Source: Saccharomycopsis phalli (lineage: Eukaryota; Ascomycota; Saccharomycetes; Ascoideales; Saccharomycopsidaceae). Taken from it: a stretch of DNA of 64,000 nt. Positions 38,512 to 50,400 of this stretch are shown here, piece after piece. The DNA is taken from positions 908,501 to 972,500 of the forward strand of contig CP073213.1 in the NCBI GenBank assembly GCA_020342235.1, written 5' to 3'. The notes beneath the pieces were generated by a model. The model was not told the DNA's origin. It saw only the letters and a program-made list of their open reading frames with translations, and ran no database searches. Position numbers and translations under genes: made by a program. Within the stretch, counting starts at the first letter, position 1. Each line of letters begins with the position of its first letter.

Positions 38512-41500
38512 TCACTTTAAACTCTTTACAAAGTTCTTGACATTATACTCGTCCTCATACTGGGAATTGTCCCACATTTCAGACAACGCCCCAAGCGCAC
38601 TCTTGGCTTGCGACCCGAGCCCAGAGCCAAGACCCAAATCATCCACGTCGGCATTCTCAGACTCCTCCTTCCGCTCAGACGTCTCCTTGTCGTCGACATC
38701 AAAGAGATCCAACAACTGGTTTGTGTCCATCGAGTTGATGTTATTGTTCTGCTGGTTCACCACCGCCGATGCCACATTCACCTTGAACTTTTGCAACGAC
38801 ATGATCTTCTCCTCCAACGTGTTGCGCGTAATGAGCCGGTACACGTTCACCGCCTTGGTCTGTCCCAAACGATGTGCCCGGTCCATTGCTTGGAGATCGT
38901 TCATGGGGTTCCAGTCGTGCTCCACAAAGATAACAGTATCAGCGCCCGTCAAGTTCAACCCAAGACCACCGACCCGGGTGGTAAGAAGAAGCACGTCGAT
39001 GGACGGATCGGAGTTGAATTTCAGCACAAGCTGCTGCCGCATACGCGGCTCGGTGCCTCCGTCAAGACGCATGTACGTCACTCCTGGAAGGTGTTTCTTG
39101 AACAAGTCGTTCTCGACCTTGTCGAGCATCTCCTTCTGCTGGCAGAAGATCAACGCACGGTGCTGCGAAATGACACCCTCCTGCAACAACTGCTGCTGCT
39201 CGAGCTGTTTCTGCTGTTTCTGGGTCATCTTCTTGCCGCCCGTGGACGAGCCGCCAATGCCGCACTCAATGAGCAAGTTCTTGAGGTCAAGCAACTTCGG
39301 CGCATTGCGGATGTCGTCAATGTCCGACTTGGACTCCAGCAAGTATTTCTGCACCTGGTCGTAGTTTGGATGGTCCTGTGAGAGAACAAAGGCCGGGTGG
39401 TTGCACAACTTCCGCATGTAGTTCAACGCCTGGAAAATGTGCGGACCCTTCTTTCCGTCCTCTTCCTGCCCGACGGCTTTTTCAATGTCGGCCTCCACGA
39501 TTGGCTTCTGCTTCTTGGCAAAGTCGCGGTACAAGGCCTTTTGGATCTCGCTCAACTCACAGTACCGGTCCTGAATGATCTTTGGCGGCAAGTCACTGAG
39601 AACCTCCGACTTGAGACGCCGCAACATAAACGGCAAAACCTGCTTGTGCAACGCCTCCAAGGCAAGTGCCCCTTGCTCCTGCTCCTTGGTGGACGTGCGC
39701 GAGTTGCGGCTCGCAGCAATCGGCTTGGAGAACTTCTCCTGGAAAAACTTCTCGGTGCCCAAGAATCCCGGCATCAAAAAGTCAAACAACGACCACAACT
39801 CAAGCACATTGTTCTGGATCGGCGTCCCCGTGAGAATCAACCGGTGCTCGGCCTTGATCAACTTCACCGACTTGGACAACTTCGAGTGCGAGTTCTTGAT
39901 AATATGCCCCTCATCGAGCACAGCATAGTTGAACAGCTTCGTGGCAATAAACTCCGAGTCGTTTCGCATCACATCGTACGACGTCACAATGACATCGTTC
40001 TCGTCAATCAATCCTCGGAGAGGGGCTCTCACGCTCGGCGACCCGGCATATACCAACACCTTGAGGAATGGCGCATACTGGTGGATCTCCTGCTCCCAGT
40101 GCCCCATGACCGACGGCGGACACACCACAAACGACGGCAATTTGCGGTACTGCTCGCTCTTGGTTGCAGCAAACTTCTCCATCCGGTCGTGGTGATCCGA
40201 AGCCACAATGCAAATCGTCTGGAGCGTCTTTCCCAAACCCATATCGTCACACAAGATCCCGTGCAAGTTGTACCGGTTCAAGAAATGCAACCAGTTGACC
40301 CCAGATCGTTGGTAGCTTCGCAACGTCGCCTTGATGGCTATTGGAAGTGGGTACTCGGGAATCTCTGACGGATTGAGCAACTCCTTGATGAACGACCGCT
40401 CTCTTTCCCTTCCGGCTAGCAATTCCGGCGGCATGTTTGGCGGGTCGGCGATTCCTGCCTCCAACGGCACCAATTTGATGATCGAGGCAAACGTCGTGGT
40501 AGAAATCACCCGGATGTCTGGATCAGAGTCGCTCATCCGTCCAAGCACAGGCACAATAAAGAATATCACATAGGGCAAAATGTCCGCACCCATCACCGTC
40601 AGCAAGTGGTAGATAGCCTCAACTGCTCCCTGCCGGTGGTGAACATCACCCGAGTTCTTTAGCAAGGGCAACACCTCAGTGACAGTGAATGGAATAGCAC
40701 GGTTTGGAAATTGCTTGCACAACGCCGCCAAACACTTTGCCGCAGAGTAGCGGAACACCGCAAACTCAGACCGAAGTCCATTGAGGATCACCGAAAGCTC
40801 AAGGTTTGCAAACATAACTTCCTCGGCCAACTTTGGCGCAAGTAACTCGATCAAGCCCAAACTATCAATGACAGACTGCGACACTTTTAAATCCTTGTAG
40901 ACCTCATCGGTGTGGCTCCAATGGTCCCGGAGAGTATCCAACGGCTCGTAGATGATCTGCCTGAGGCCAGGCAACTGCTTAAAGATATCGGTACCGTAGT
41001 GGTCGAGAATAAAGTAAAGCGTGGTCTTGGAGCCCAAGACCTTCAGCACCTGGGTAGACTCATTGTGAATCTTTGTTGTCAGCTTTTGGTTTTCAAGCGA
41101 AAAGATTGCGCCAATCTGCTGGTTGTGCTCAAACTCGGGGAACTGCACACACAAGTACGCGCACAAGTTCTTGACCATCTTCTCGAATATCTTGGGTTTT
41201 TCTGCAGCCACAAGCCGGTATATCAAGTCGGCGACAGACTCGGCAGTAAACCTTTGGTATAACTCGGTGTCGGACTTGATCGAGTCCATCAAGCACCGGA
41301 TGTAGGGATTGAGCTTTGGCGGCAACTCCGCCAGCAAACTCAACCCGGCTGACGCGTAGCACGCTAGCAAGGTGGTGTTTCTGCTGCTGCGCAACTCGAG
41401 GATGTTGCCAATAGCCGTGCGTATGATCAGGCTGCTCTTTTCCAAGACTTCTGTGGCCGTGAACTTTGACGCGGCGTTCAAATGCTTTGACAACTTTGGA

Positions 41501-44298
41501 TAATATACATTGATGACCTTCTCAGCATCCTGCACAGTGAAGGCATTAGTGCCTGCTTGCTTTTCACCCTGGCAAACAATGGGCAAGAGTGGGATCTTCG
41601 AGTTGGGCACCCCGCCGTTCTCCTCAAAGCGGAGAAACAACTCGAAGCAGTTGCTGCGGAGCGACTTCAACGACGGCACCAACTCGCGGAAAAAAGGAAG
41701 CTTGTCGCTGTTGTTGAGAAACTTTATGAGGATCGGCTCCACCACTGCCGCCAAATGTGACGGTACTGCCACGCCGCGCGACTTGACGTGCGAAAAGAAG
41801 CTCTGGATCGTGATCGCAGTGAAGATCCGTGGCGACAGAAACGACGAGTTCAACGCCAGCTTGAATTTGTCAAAGATGTTCTTGCTCACCTCCTGGTCAA
41901 AGTTAAAGTAGCCCAACGCAATACCAAAGTTTTTGGCCGCGGCAGTTCGCGTGCGAATAAATACATCAATGCCAAGTAATGTGATATCTCCATTCAAGAT
42001 TGGCGCGTCGATGTTGACGTGCAAATCCGGCGACAACGGCCGCTCTTCCGCCGGTTCCGAACCCTTGCGCTTACGGCCTCTTTTTGGCTCGCCGTTGCCG
42101 TTGCTGCTGCTCTGTGGCTTGCTCATTGTCTGTCCGTTTGGCCGCATCACATCCGAGTAGTTCATCGAGTAGTTGAGCCGGTTGATGCCAAGCGGCACGG
42201 TAATGAGCGCAAACAACGGCAACAGGTGCTCGGCAAAGATCTTCTCAATCGTCGAAGTCGCCATGTTGCCAAGTTTCTCGTCATGCACCCGGTTCTTTTC
42301 CAAGATCTTCTGGAACACATTCTCAGATAACCGCATAATGTCCTCGTGCTGCTCAAAGATAAGATTCTGGAAGATCAAGCGAAGCAAGAGTGAGTCCTGG
42401 TACCATTTCGTCGAGGCTGCGTCACTCGAGTCCTCAATTTCCGAGAATGACAAGAATGTCATGAGCACGGACCGGCGGATGTTCGAGATGGAGTGTCTGA
42501 GAAAGGGGTAGAGCTTCGGAATGAGACTCTCCAAGGAGTAGTGGTGCTGCTCATCCTCGCTGGACATTTGCTCCATCAACAGCAACACTTGTGGATACTG
42601 CAGCAAGCAGCTGATCAAGTTGAGAATGTTGTTCAACGACGACTTCAAATCATCGGTAATCGACTCCAAAATCTGCCAGATGATGCTCAAGATCTTCTTC
42701 AACCAGTCCTCGTGCGGCAAAATGTGGTCAATCGCAGGAATGAGAAGTGCAGCCGACTCTGATTGGATCTCCTCCACGTGGTTCTGGAGCCCTTCCAACA
42801 CCACGCTGATGATACTTTCGTACACTTTGGTGTTGCTAAAGATGAAATTCGACTTGATCGACACAATGTACTTCAACCCAAGAATCCCGCCGTGCGCAGC
42901 CTCCCAGCAGCTGTTCTTTAATCCCGTGACGTTCGGGTCCTGGTTCACCAACTCAATTAACTTGTTGAAGATCTTCACTAGCAACTCGCACTCCTTTGGC
43001 ACGTTTTCATCAATGTTCACCAACAATGCCGCAAGAGCCTGTCCAGTAGATTCGCGCACCGGCGCCACCACGCTGTCGGAGATGTAGTCACCAAAGCGAT
43101 CCAACGCAAACAACGTGAGGATCTTGGCAGTCAAGTCCTCGAGCGCCGCCAAATTCCGCCGGTCGTTTTCCTCCTCGTCAAAACCTTTCATCCGGTTGAT
43201 GCTCTTGGCGTGCTTCTTCAACAACTCCTTCAATCCAAGAGCCGACCCGTGCCGGATCTCCCAGTTTGGGTTAAAGAGGTCAAACACCAACAACTCATAC
43301 AACCCCTGGAACAACCACACCTTCTCAGACACGCCAGAGTGCTCAAAACTGATGTTCGACACCTTGGTCTCCATGACAATCTTATTGGTATCCGCCTGGC
43401 TCGTGATCTCAAACTTGCTTGGCTCCAGCTTTATCACTGGCTCCTCCTTCTTATTCGAGAGTGACGACTGCGAAAGGTCCACCGGCGAATTCCGACTCTG
43501 CACCGAGGCAGCTGCCACTTTTGCCCGTCGTCTTGCCATGGCACGTAGTCTAGCGGCCGACCCTTTGCTGGATTCCGTAGACAGAACCGGTGTCGGCTGC
43601 TCAATCTTCACCTGCTTCTGCTCTTCCTTCTCGCGCTGCTTGCGAAGTATCTCCTCTTGTTCCTGCTTTATTCTCTTGTTTTCCCGCTGCTGCACAATCA
43701 AAATATTCGGGTCCCCCGCGCCAAGCCGCGCGTTCAACAACTGCTTCAGCAACCGCAAATTCTCAATTAACCCCTTGTCGTTCTCCAAATCAAGCAACGG
43801 TTCGCCACTGGCCACTAGCTTCGGGCACTCCTCGATTAATTTGCTGAAATTCACGTCTTCCAACTTAATATTATCCGTCACCGACAACACCTCCTTCAAC
43901 TTGCGGAACTCCTCCTCAGGGTCTTCCTTTTTGATGTACTCGCCTTCTTCCTCCTTCACTGAGCCTTGGAGAATCTCGTCCTCTGGATCAAGATCCGGTA
44001 CAATTTTCTCCGGCTGCACCTCATTTGGGTTCCACACCAGGGCATTCGAAACAATCCCACCAAAGGCTCTAGCGGCAGAAATACGTGTCTCCCATTTGCG
44101 CGACTTCAAGTATGGATAGACCCGCGCCAATATATTGAGGACCTCCTCCGGATGGTTCTTTGCAGACTCTGCCAACTGATCGGCAGCAGTGTTGCGAATA
44201 AATGCGGAAGAACCGCTGTCAAGTAACCTAAACAGTTAGTAAGAACGGAATTGCAGCCAATAATCTACTTACAAGACAAGCCTATCCAATCGAGACAT
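38512..44298 (-). CDS. MOT1: Mot1, TBP-displacing Snf2-family ATPase (one intron)
   Basis: Exon 1 is 44273-44298 and exon 2 is 38512-44227; the spliced product is 1913 aa (S. cerevisiae 1867). Exon 1 encodes MSRLDRLVL. Splicing restores LDSGSSAFIRNTAADQLAESAKNHPEEVLNI-type sequence that matches the yeast Mot1 N-terminus, while the longest unspliced frame lacks it. The N-terminal 1200 residues are HEAT repeats that grip TBP. The Snf2 motor follows: CDDMGLGKTLQ (about 1330), DEGHIIKN, LTGTPIQNN, TTRVGGLGLNLTGAD and MDRAHRLGQTKAV. Role: ATP-driven removal of TBP from DNA, redistributing it between promoters. The C-terminal block AVVNQQNNNINSMDTNQLLDLF is typical. It is divergent from MME1, with 146 bp between starts. 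Confidence 0.96.
44228..44272 (-). other. MOT1: MOT1 intron, 45 nt
   Basis: Minus strand: 5' splice site GTAAGT (complement of 44267-44272), consensus branch point TACTAAC (complement of 44235-44241), and 3' TAG (complement of 44228-44230). It interrupts codon 9 after its second base (TT|G, Leu). Splicing joins two segments that both match Mot1. Confidence 0.93.
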
Positions 44299-44444
44299 TC
44301 CGATATGACCCCTAGATATAACTTGTTTACTGGCGGAATCGTGCATTTATATATCAAAATTTCACGAAAAATAAACGCAGAGGTCACGTGCAGCGGGCGT
44401 TTTTCTAGTATTTTTTGCCCTGATGAGCTCAAGCACATTGGGCA
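44299..44444. promoter_or_regulatory. MOT1/MME1 divergent promoter
   Basis: 146 bp between start codons. It contains a CACGTG E-box (44385-44390), the core of Cbf1/Tye7-type sites, and CCCCT at 44318-44322. Confidence 0.4.
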
Positions 44445-45518
44445 ATGAGACTTGACCTTGAAGCTCCTGACACTGGGGGTCCTGATGTGCCGCCTCTATG
44501 GCATTGTATGATGGGTGGATTGGTTGGGAGCGTAGTCGGCGACTCGTCGATGCACTCGCTTGATACCGTGAAAACCCGTCAGCAGGCTGCACCGAATATT
44601 TTGAAGTACAAGAGCACAACCACCGCGTATCGGACAATTTTCCTTGAGGAAGGATTCAAGCGGGGCTTGTATGGAGGGTATGGTGCCATGATGCTTGGGA
44701 CTGTTCCCAGCGGAATCTTGTTTTTTGGCACGTACGAGTATGTCAAGCGCAAGTTCATTGATGACTACAAGCTCAATGAGACATGCACGCACTTGTTTGC
44801 TGGATTCATGGGCGATTTGGTCACAAGCATTGTATTTGTCCCGTCGGAAGTCTTGAAGACCCGACTCCAGCTACAGGGCCGCTACAATAACCAGTTCTTT
44901 AAGTCGGGATACAACTACAAGGGGCTCACCGATGCAATTGTCACGATAGGAAAGACCGAAGGGTGGGGCACTTTTTTTTCAGGCTATAGAGCAACATTGT
45001 TCCGCGACTTGCCGTTTAGTGCGTTGCAGTTTGCATTTTACGAAAAGTTTCGGAAACTAGCATTTAGAATCGAGGGTAGGGGCACTGACCTCACGCTAGC
45101 CTCAGAGGCCTTAACCGGCGCTGCGGCAGGCGGCATCGCTGGAATATTGACCACGCCGCTAGATGTTTTTAAGACGCGGTTGCAGACGCAGAGGCCGAGT
45201 AGTGGTAACATGGGCTCGCCGATTCTGTTTTCCAGCAACGAAGATAAGCGGCCCAGCCTCCGGCAAGGCAATAAGCCGCTTCGACAGAGTCAGCGATTCA
45301 CGGTGATTCCTACGACCGCGCGTCCGGCAATATTGAACACGTCTTCGGTGTTCAAGGGGTTGTATATTGTGTACAGGACCGAGGGAGTGTTGGGGTTGTT
45401 TAGCGGGGTGCAACCCCGATTTCTATGGACCAGTATCCAAAGTAGCATAATGTTCCTCCTCTATCAGGGGACATTAAAGGAATTGCGAAGGCTTAACGAC
45501 CAACGCACGTGCATATAG
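44445..45518 (+). CDS. MME1: Mitochondrial carrier, Mme1 (Ymr166c) type magnesium exporter
   Basis: 357 aa with the three-fold mitochondrial carrier repeat. The signature motifs are [23 protein letters not shown] and [12 protein letters not shown], each after a membrane helix and followed by a second one. The first motif has Ser for the usual Pro ([10 protein letters not shown]), as in the yeast Ymr166c group, and the [17 protein letters not shown] context supports that assignment. Ymr166c/Mme1 has been described as exporting Mg2+ from mitochondria. The third repeat contains a long hydrophilic insert (about 250-300) between the motif and the next helix, as in this subgroup. Six membrane spans expected, inner membrane. 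No cleavable presequence is evident, which is normal for carriers. Confidence 0.82.
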   Translation: MRLDLEAPDTGGPDVPPLWHCMMGGLVGSVVGDSSMHSLDTVKTRQQAAPNILKYKSTTTAYRTIFLEEGFKRGLYGGYGAMMLGTVPSGILFFGTYEYVKRKFIDDYKLNETCTHLFAGFMGDLVTSIVFVPSEVLKTRLQLQGRYNNQFFKSGYNYKGLTDAIVTIGKTEGWGTFFSGYRATLFRDLPFSALQFAFYEKFRKLAFRIEGRGTDLTLASEALTGAAAGGIAGILTTPLDVFKTRLQTQRPSSGNMGSPILFSSNEDKRPSLRQGNKPLRQSQRFTVIPTTARPAILNTSSVFKGLYIVYRTEGVLGLFSGVQPRFLWTSIQSSIMFLLYQGTLKELRRLNDQRTCI

Positions 45519-45870
45519 TTTTTTATACATTCCAGTTTATGGGGAACCAGTAGGGGGTGCGATCCGTATCACGTGAAGGATCGTCGAGAGTGATTACAGC
45601 ACTTGACCAATTAGCGCTCAGATTGCATGAAGCGGGGTACTAACATACAAAACATGACTATGCACAGTTAGGTTAAACTCCATGCAAGCGGGAGAACCTC
45701 CGCTTCTATGCTTCCTTCCTTATAACTGCCCCTAGCATTTGCAATTTTTCATTAGTCAGCACGTGCCCTTCCCCACGTCAACGGTTGACTGGGGGAGTGT
45801 TAATGCCCCTCACCCAAACAATGGGAGAAGTCTATAAAAGCCCATAATTTTCCACCATTGTCGATATAAA
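45519..45870 (+). promoter_or_regulatory. Promoter of the mitochondrial aldehyde dehydrogenase gene
   Basis: 352 bp upstream of the ATG at 45871. Visible elements: stress-response type AGGGG/CCCCT at 45552-45556, 45729-45733 and 45806-45810; CACGTG at 45570-45575; CCAAT (Hap-complex type) at 45607-45611; GCGGGG (Mig1-like) at 45632-45637; TATAAA at 45833-45838, about 35 bp before the ATG. Together they suggest stress and carbon-source/respiratory control; binding is not shown. Confidence 0.5.
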
Positions 45871-47445
45871 ATGTTGAGAACCGCAACCACCAACCTCAAA
45901 AAGGGCGCTGCCCTCAAGCAATCTGTCTTTGCTGCCCACAGACTCTACTCCCACGTTCCTCTTTCCGTGCCAATCACCTTGCCAAACGGACTCAAGTATG
46001 ATCAACCAACTGGTTTGTTCATCAACAACGAGTACGTTCAGTCCAAGTCCCACAAGGTGTTTGAGGTCATCAACCCATCCAACGAAGAGGAAATCGTCAA
46101 GGTCTACGAGGCAAGAGAAGAAGATGTCGACGTCGCAGTGGACGCCGCCCAAAAGGCTTTTGATGGCGAGTGGGCTGTGGGTGACCCTGCTCAGCGAGTC
46201 AAGGTGTTGAACAACTTGGCTGACTTGATTGACGAGCATGCTGCAACCTTGGCTGGAATTGAGTCCTTGGACAATGGTAAGGCCATTTCCTCTGCCAAGG
46301 GCGATGTGGCTTTGCTGGCCAACTACATCAGATACACTGCCGGCTTGGCTGGCAAGTATTTTGGCCGGGTCATTGACACTGGCAGCACCCACTTTTCCTA
46401 CACCAGAAGAGAGCCGCTTGGTGTCTGTGGGCAGATCATCCCATGGAACTTCCCATTGCTCATGTGGGCCTGGAAAATTGCCCCAGCGTTGGCTACTGGT
46501 AACACTGTCGTCATGAAGCCAGCCGAATCGACTCCATTGTCGGCGTTGTACGTGTCGCAATTTGTCAAGGAAGCCGGTGCGCCAAACGGAGTCTACAACT
46601 TGGTTCCAGGATTTGGTAAGATTGTCGGTGAAGCCATCTCCACCCACCCAGCCATTAAGAAGGTTGCCTTTACCGGATCTACTGCCACCGGTAAGAGAAT
46701 CATGCAGGCTGCTGCCCAGAGCAACTTGAAGAAGGTCACACTTGAGTTGGGTGGTAAGTCGCCAAACATTGTCTTCAACGATGCTGATCTCCAAAAGACG
46801 ATCCAAAACATTCTTGTGTCGATCTTCTACAACTCCGGTGAGGTGTGCTGTGCCGGATCCAGACTTTACGTCCAGGAAGGTATCTACGACCAGGTGGTTG
46901 AGGAGTTGAAGAAGGCCATTGAGGCCGTCAAGGTGGGCGACCCATTTGACGAGTCTACTTTCCAAGGTGCCCAGACCTCCCAGCAACAGTTGGACAAGAT
47001 CTTGGGATACATTGACATTGGTAAGAAGGAAGGTGCCACTGTCATCACCGGTGGTAAGAGAAAGGGTAACAAGGGTTACTTCATTGAGCCAACTGTGTTT
47101 GGAGACGTCAAGGAGGACATGAGAATCGTCAAGGAGGAGATCTTCGGACCAGTCGTGTCGCTCACCAAGTTTAAGACCGTCGACGAAGTAGTCGCAAAGG
47201 CTAACGACTCCGAGTACGGATTGGCTGCTGGTGTTCACACCGAGGACTTGAACAAGGCTATTGACGTCTCCAACAGACTCAAGGCTGGTACTATCTGGGT
47301 CAACACTTATAATGACTTCCACTCCGACGTGCCATTTGGTGGATTCGGCCAGTCTGGAATGGGCAGAGAAATGGGTATCGAGGCTTTGGACAACTACATC
47401 CAAGTGAAGGCCGTCAGAGCTGCCATCACCAAGAAGGTCGAGTAA
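45871..47445 (+). CDS. ALD5: Mitochondrial NAD(P)-dependent aldehyde dehydrogenase
   Basis: 524 aa beginning with an arginine/lysine-rich amphipathic presequence ([20 protein letters not shown]) that fits mitochondrial import. The family motifs are intact: [21 protein letters not shown], the NAD-binding [12 protein letters not shown], the general base Glu292 in LELGGKSP, and catalytic Cys326 in GEVCCAGSR. The C-terminal [15 protein letters not shown] is also canonical. Role: oxidation of acetaldehyde to acetate in the matrix, feeding acetyl-CoA and NAD(P)H production. Yeast paralogs ALD4 and ALD5 cannot be separated by eye, so the symbol is provisional. Codon use is strongly optimised, indicating high expression. 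The stop is only 39 bp from the HUL5 stop on the opposite strand. Confidence 0.9.
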   Translation: MLRTATTNLKKGAALKQSVFAAHRLYSHVPLSVPITLPNGLKYDQPTGLFINNEYVQSKSHKVFEVINPSNEEEIVKVYEAREEDVDVAVDAAQKAFDGEWAVGDPAQRVKVLNNLADLIDEHAATLAGIESLDNGKAISSAKGDVALLANYIRYTAGLAGKYFGRVIDTGSTHFSYTRREPLGVCGQIIPWNFPLLMWAWKIAPALATGNTVVMKPAESTPLSALYVSQFVKEAGAPNGVYNLVPGFGKIVGEAISTHPAIKKVAFTGSTATGKRIMQAAAQSNLKKVTLELGGKSPNIVFNDADLQKTIQNILVSIFYNSGEVCCAGSRLYVQEGIYDQVVEELKKAIEAVKVGDPFDESTFQGAQTSQQQLDKILGYIDIGKKEGATVITGGKRKGNKGYFIEPTVFGDVKEDMRIVKEEIFGPVVSLTKFKTVDEVVAKANDSEYGLAAGVHTEDLNKAIDVSNRLKAGTIWVNTYNDFHSDVPFGGFGQSGMGREMGIEALDNYIQVKAVRAAITKKVE

Positions 47446-47484
47446 ATATGCTGTTAAATATTATGTTACGTGTGAATATGTACT

Positions 47485-50400
47485 TTACGAGAGATCGAAT
47501 CCTGCGTGCGAGCTGATGGCGTACAACAACTTCTCCTTCAACAATTGTTTATCCTGGTAGTTTGGCAACTTGAGCAAGTTCACGCACGTCAACGCTGTCG
47601 GAAGCCGTTCAAGATCGTTGCCCGCTTGTTGGATCGCAAATTTCGGCAGGAGCGATTTAAATCCAAGTAGCGGGGCTCGAGGCACAGACGTGACAAACTT
47701 GACCAATTTGGCTCGTTCCTCGGGAGTGATTTCCCGCACAACTTGCCAGAATAGTTTGATGGTAATATCGCCTTTATCGTATTCCCCGTAATTCGTATTT
47801 GACTCAAGGTCATCCACATTGATATCCTTTCTTCCTCCGCTAATCAACGTCTGGAGTTCTGCCGTATTGAACATATCCAACCACTCAGCAGGAATTATCG
47901 AGTTGAGGCCCTTGAGAAAGTAGTCTGTTTGTAAATATATCAGCTTGTCCAACTTGAATTTGGCTAGCGCATTCATAAACGCTAGTTTGTTGCTGCCATT
48001 TACAGGTACTTTCGACCCACCAGGAATCAAGTCAATGTTGAACGTCTCCTGACGCTCCACGGGTAGCTCTGTAATGATTTCGCCAGTATCCACGTCTATG
48101 GTATCGCTTCCAGGGATTACGTACGTCACCCTTTCAGACACGCTAAACGTCATACCAGAATCTTTGAAAAACGAGTCATCAAGCTTCAATAATTTCAACA
48201 ATCCCTGGTACAAATTGCTGTCCACCTGTTCCAACTCATCAAACACTGACGATTTGTCTCCAGTTTGCCTCCATTTCTTCAAAAACAAAGTCGCCAAGTC
48301 CACGTCCACAAGAATCGACTCGTACAAACACTTGCCAATGATTTTGCCCATGAAATGGAGTTGCCTAAAATATTTCACCTCCGAATCCCTCAAAACCGGA
48401 CTATCCTGGAACTTTGGATTGTAGTGGATGTTCAAATAGATATCAGGATTCGGCATCACTTGCCGGCTGCCAGTCTCCTTGAACATCCTATTCTTAGGAT
48501 CAAATCCTTCCTTCACTACGCTAGTAAGAAACTCCTTTGTGAGTCCCCCGCCATCAATACCAGCCTCTGGCTGGCCGTAACTATCCAAGAACGTCACCTG
48601 CAACGGGAACTTAAAGGTATCGCCAGCACGATCAAACGCCTCAAACGAATCATTCAATAAAGAGCTCCGACGGATTTTCACTTGGTTTGACGCGGGAATA
48701 TTTGACCATTGATTCAAAAATGGCACTGAAAATGTCAAGTTTCCAAGCTCCTCCTTGTCAACATGAATATAGCTTTGGAAGATTTTAGCTCGAACATAGA
48801 AGGACACGAAGAAAGGAAGCTCCTGAAGAATCAATAATCGTCTATCCAATGTCTTTTGATCCTCCTGATCCTCGTCATCATGAGAAAAGAGCTCAGGATG
48901 CTTTTTCCTCGAGTCAATTACAAATTGAACAAAACTATCTGACCGTAACGATTCTGTTTCCGTTAGCCAAAACCCTTCAGGAAACAAACCCAATTGGGAG
49001 TCAATAAAATTAATTCGATTGAGAACTTTAACCACCGCATCCTTGAGTTCAGTGATATCGTCGAAGGTGATTGATACACTCTTTGGATCTATCTTGCCAA
49101 AATGTGAATGTCCAAAGGCACTTGATTCACGAGTACTTGATTCATGAGTAGTTGATCCAAAGGCACTTGATCCAAAAGCACTTGATCCAAAGGCATTTGA
49201 TACAGATACACTTTCCGGGTCAGAACTATAGTCATAAAGGCTATATATCCAGCTATAGTTCCAAATAATCAACAAGCTTAGATTCCTCAAAAAGCAGGCA
49301 ACAAGTTGAAACTCGTCGCAAGTGAAAAATTTGGTCGTATCCTTGTTTCTGACCTTAGGCAAGTGCTTCAATTCATAGTGCGTCTGGAGAATAAGCCAAC
49401 GAATCAATGCCTGAAGGAACACATAGAAATCTTTAAAGAAAAATGTTTCATTTGGCAACGATTGTGGTTTGCCGAGAAGTTCGGGAATTATCATCATGAG
49501 GAACTCTGAGTTGTTATTTTCAGTCAATTTTTGGACATTCATGGATGTGATCTCAGTGAATAACGGATTATTGAATAGCAACTCTCGTAAGTAAGCTACC
49601 ATATTTGGGGTAGTAAACAATGACGTGAATAAGTTGCTTGTCTTTTTAATATCGTTGGAGTTTAGTTTCAACAAGGAGTAGTACAATCTGAAAATATCAG
49701 CGTCCGATAATTGACGGGCATTCACCATTTGGAAAATATAAGAAATGAATTCTTTACAATAAAGGTAGTCTATCTGAGAATACACCGCATGACTCACTCT
49801 AACACTTGCGTCATCATTAGCTTTGTTTTCATCCTCTATTGTGAAGTTTGTAATACTGAGGATCTTAGTAAACCCAACGATAAACTCAGCGATGTCTTTA
49901 TTGTGTGTGATCCCATCTTGGGCTATTCTAGAACAGCTAGATACCACTAATATTTTCTTTAGCACTACCACAGAGCTTTGAAATTCACACAAATCCTCAT
50001 CTGACAAGTTTTTGACAATATTCCCGACGATTTGTAAACTATCTGGAGACAAGTCTCCACCCAAGAGTTGGAGAGCACCTATATGATCTTGCAGATAGTA
50101 ATGGATAATTACTTTACTAGCAATTTCCTTTGTGTCTGGGCTCTTCAAGTACTCTCGTACAAAGTCAAATAGCGTCCCACTCTTCAAGGTACCTTGGCTA
50201 ATAACCACATCGGACATACAATTTAAAATCTGAAAAATGGCAATTGCCTGTGACTGGTCTTTCAATCCTTCCACTAGTACATGAAATAATGTTTTCAAGT
50301 TGAATCTGCTAATAGATTTTCTTTCTTTCTGGACTCGTTCATACACACACTCCAAGTTGCTAGCACGGTCCTGGTCCTTAACATGCAAATAGAAGTATGT

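Noticed and set aside
39397-40368. 323-codon plus-strand frame opposite MOT1
   Set aside because: The minus strand encodes the conserved Snf2 motor there; the antisense translation has no domain.
45638-45644. TACTAAC branch-point-like sequence in the ALD promoter
   Set aside because: No 5' splice site precedes it, and the ALD frame already starts with a good mitochondrial presequence and ATG.
45832-47403. 523-codon open frame antisense to the aldehyde dehydrogenase gene
   Set aside because: The plus-strand protein has complete ALDH motifs. The antisense frame stays open because of biased codon usage in a highly expressed gene, and its translation has no recognisable domain.
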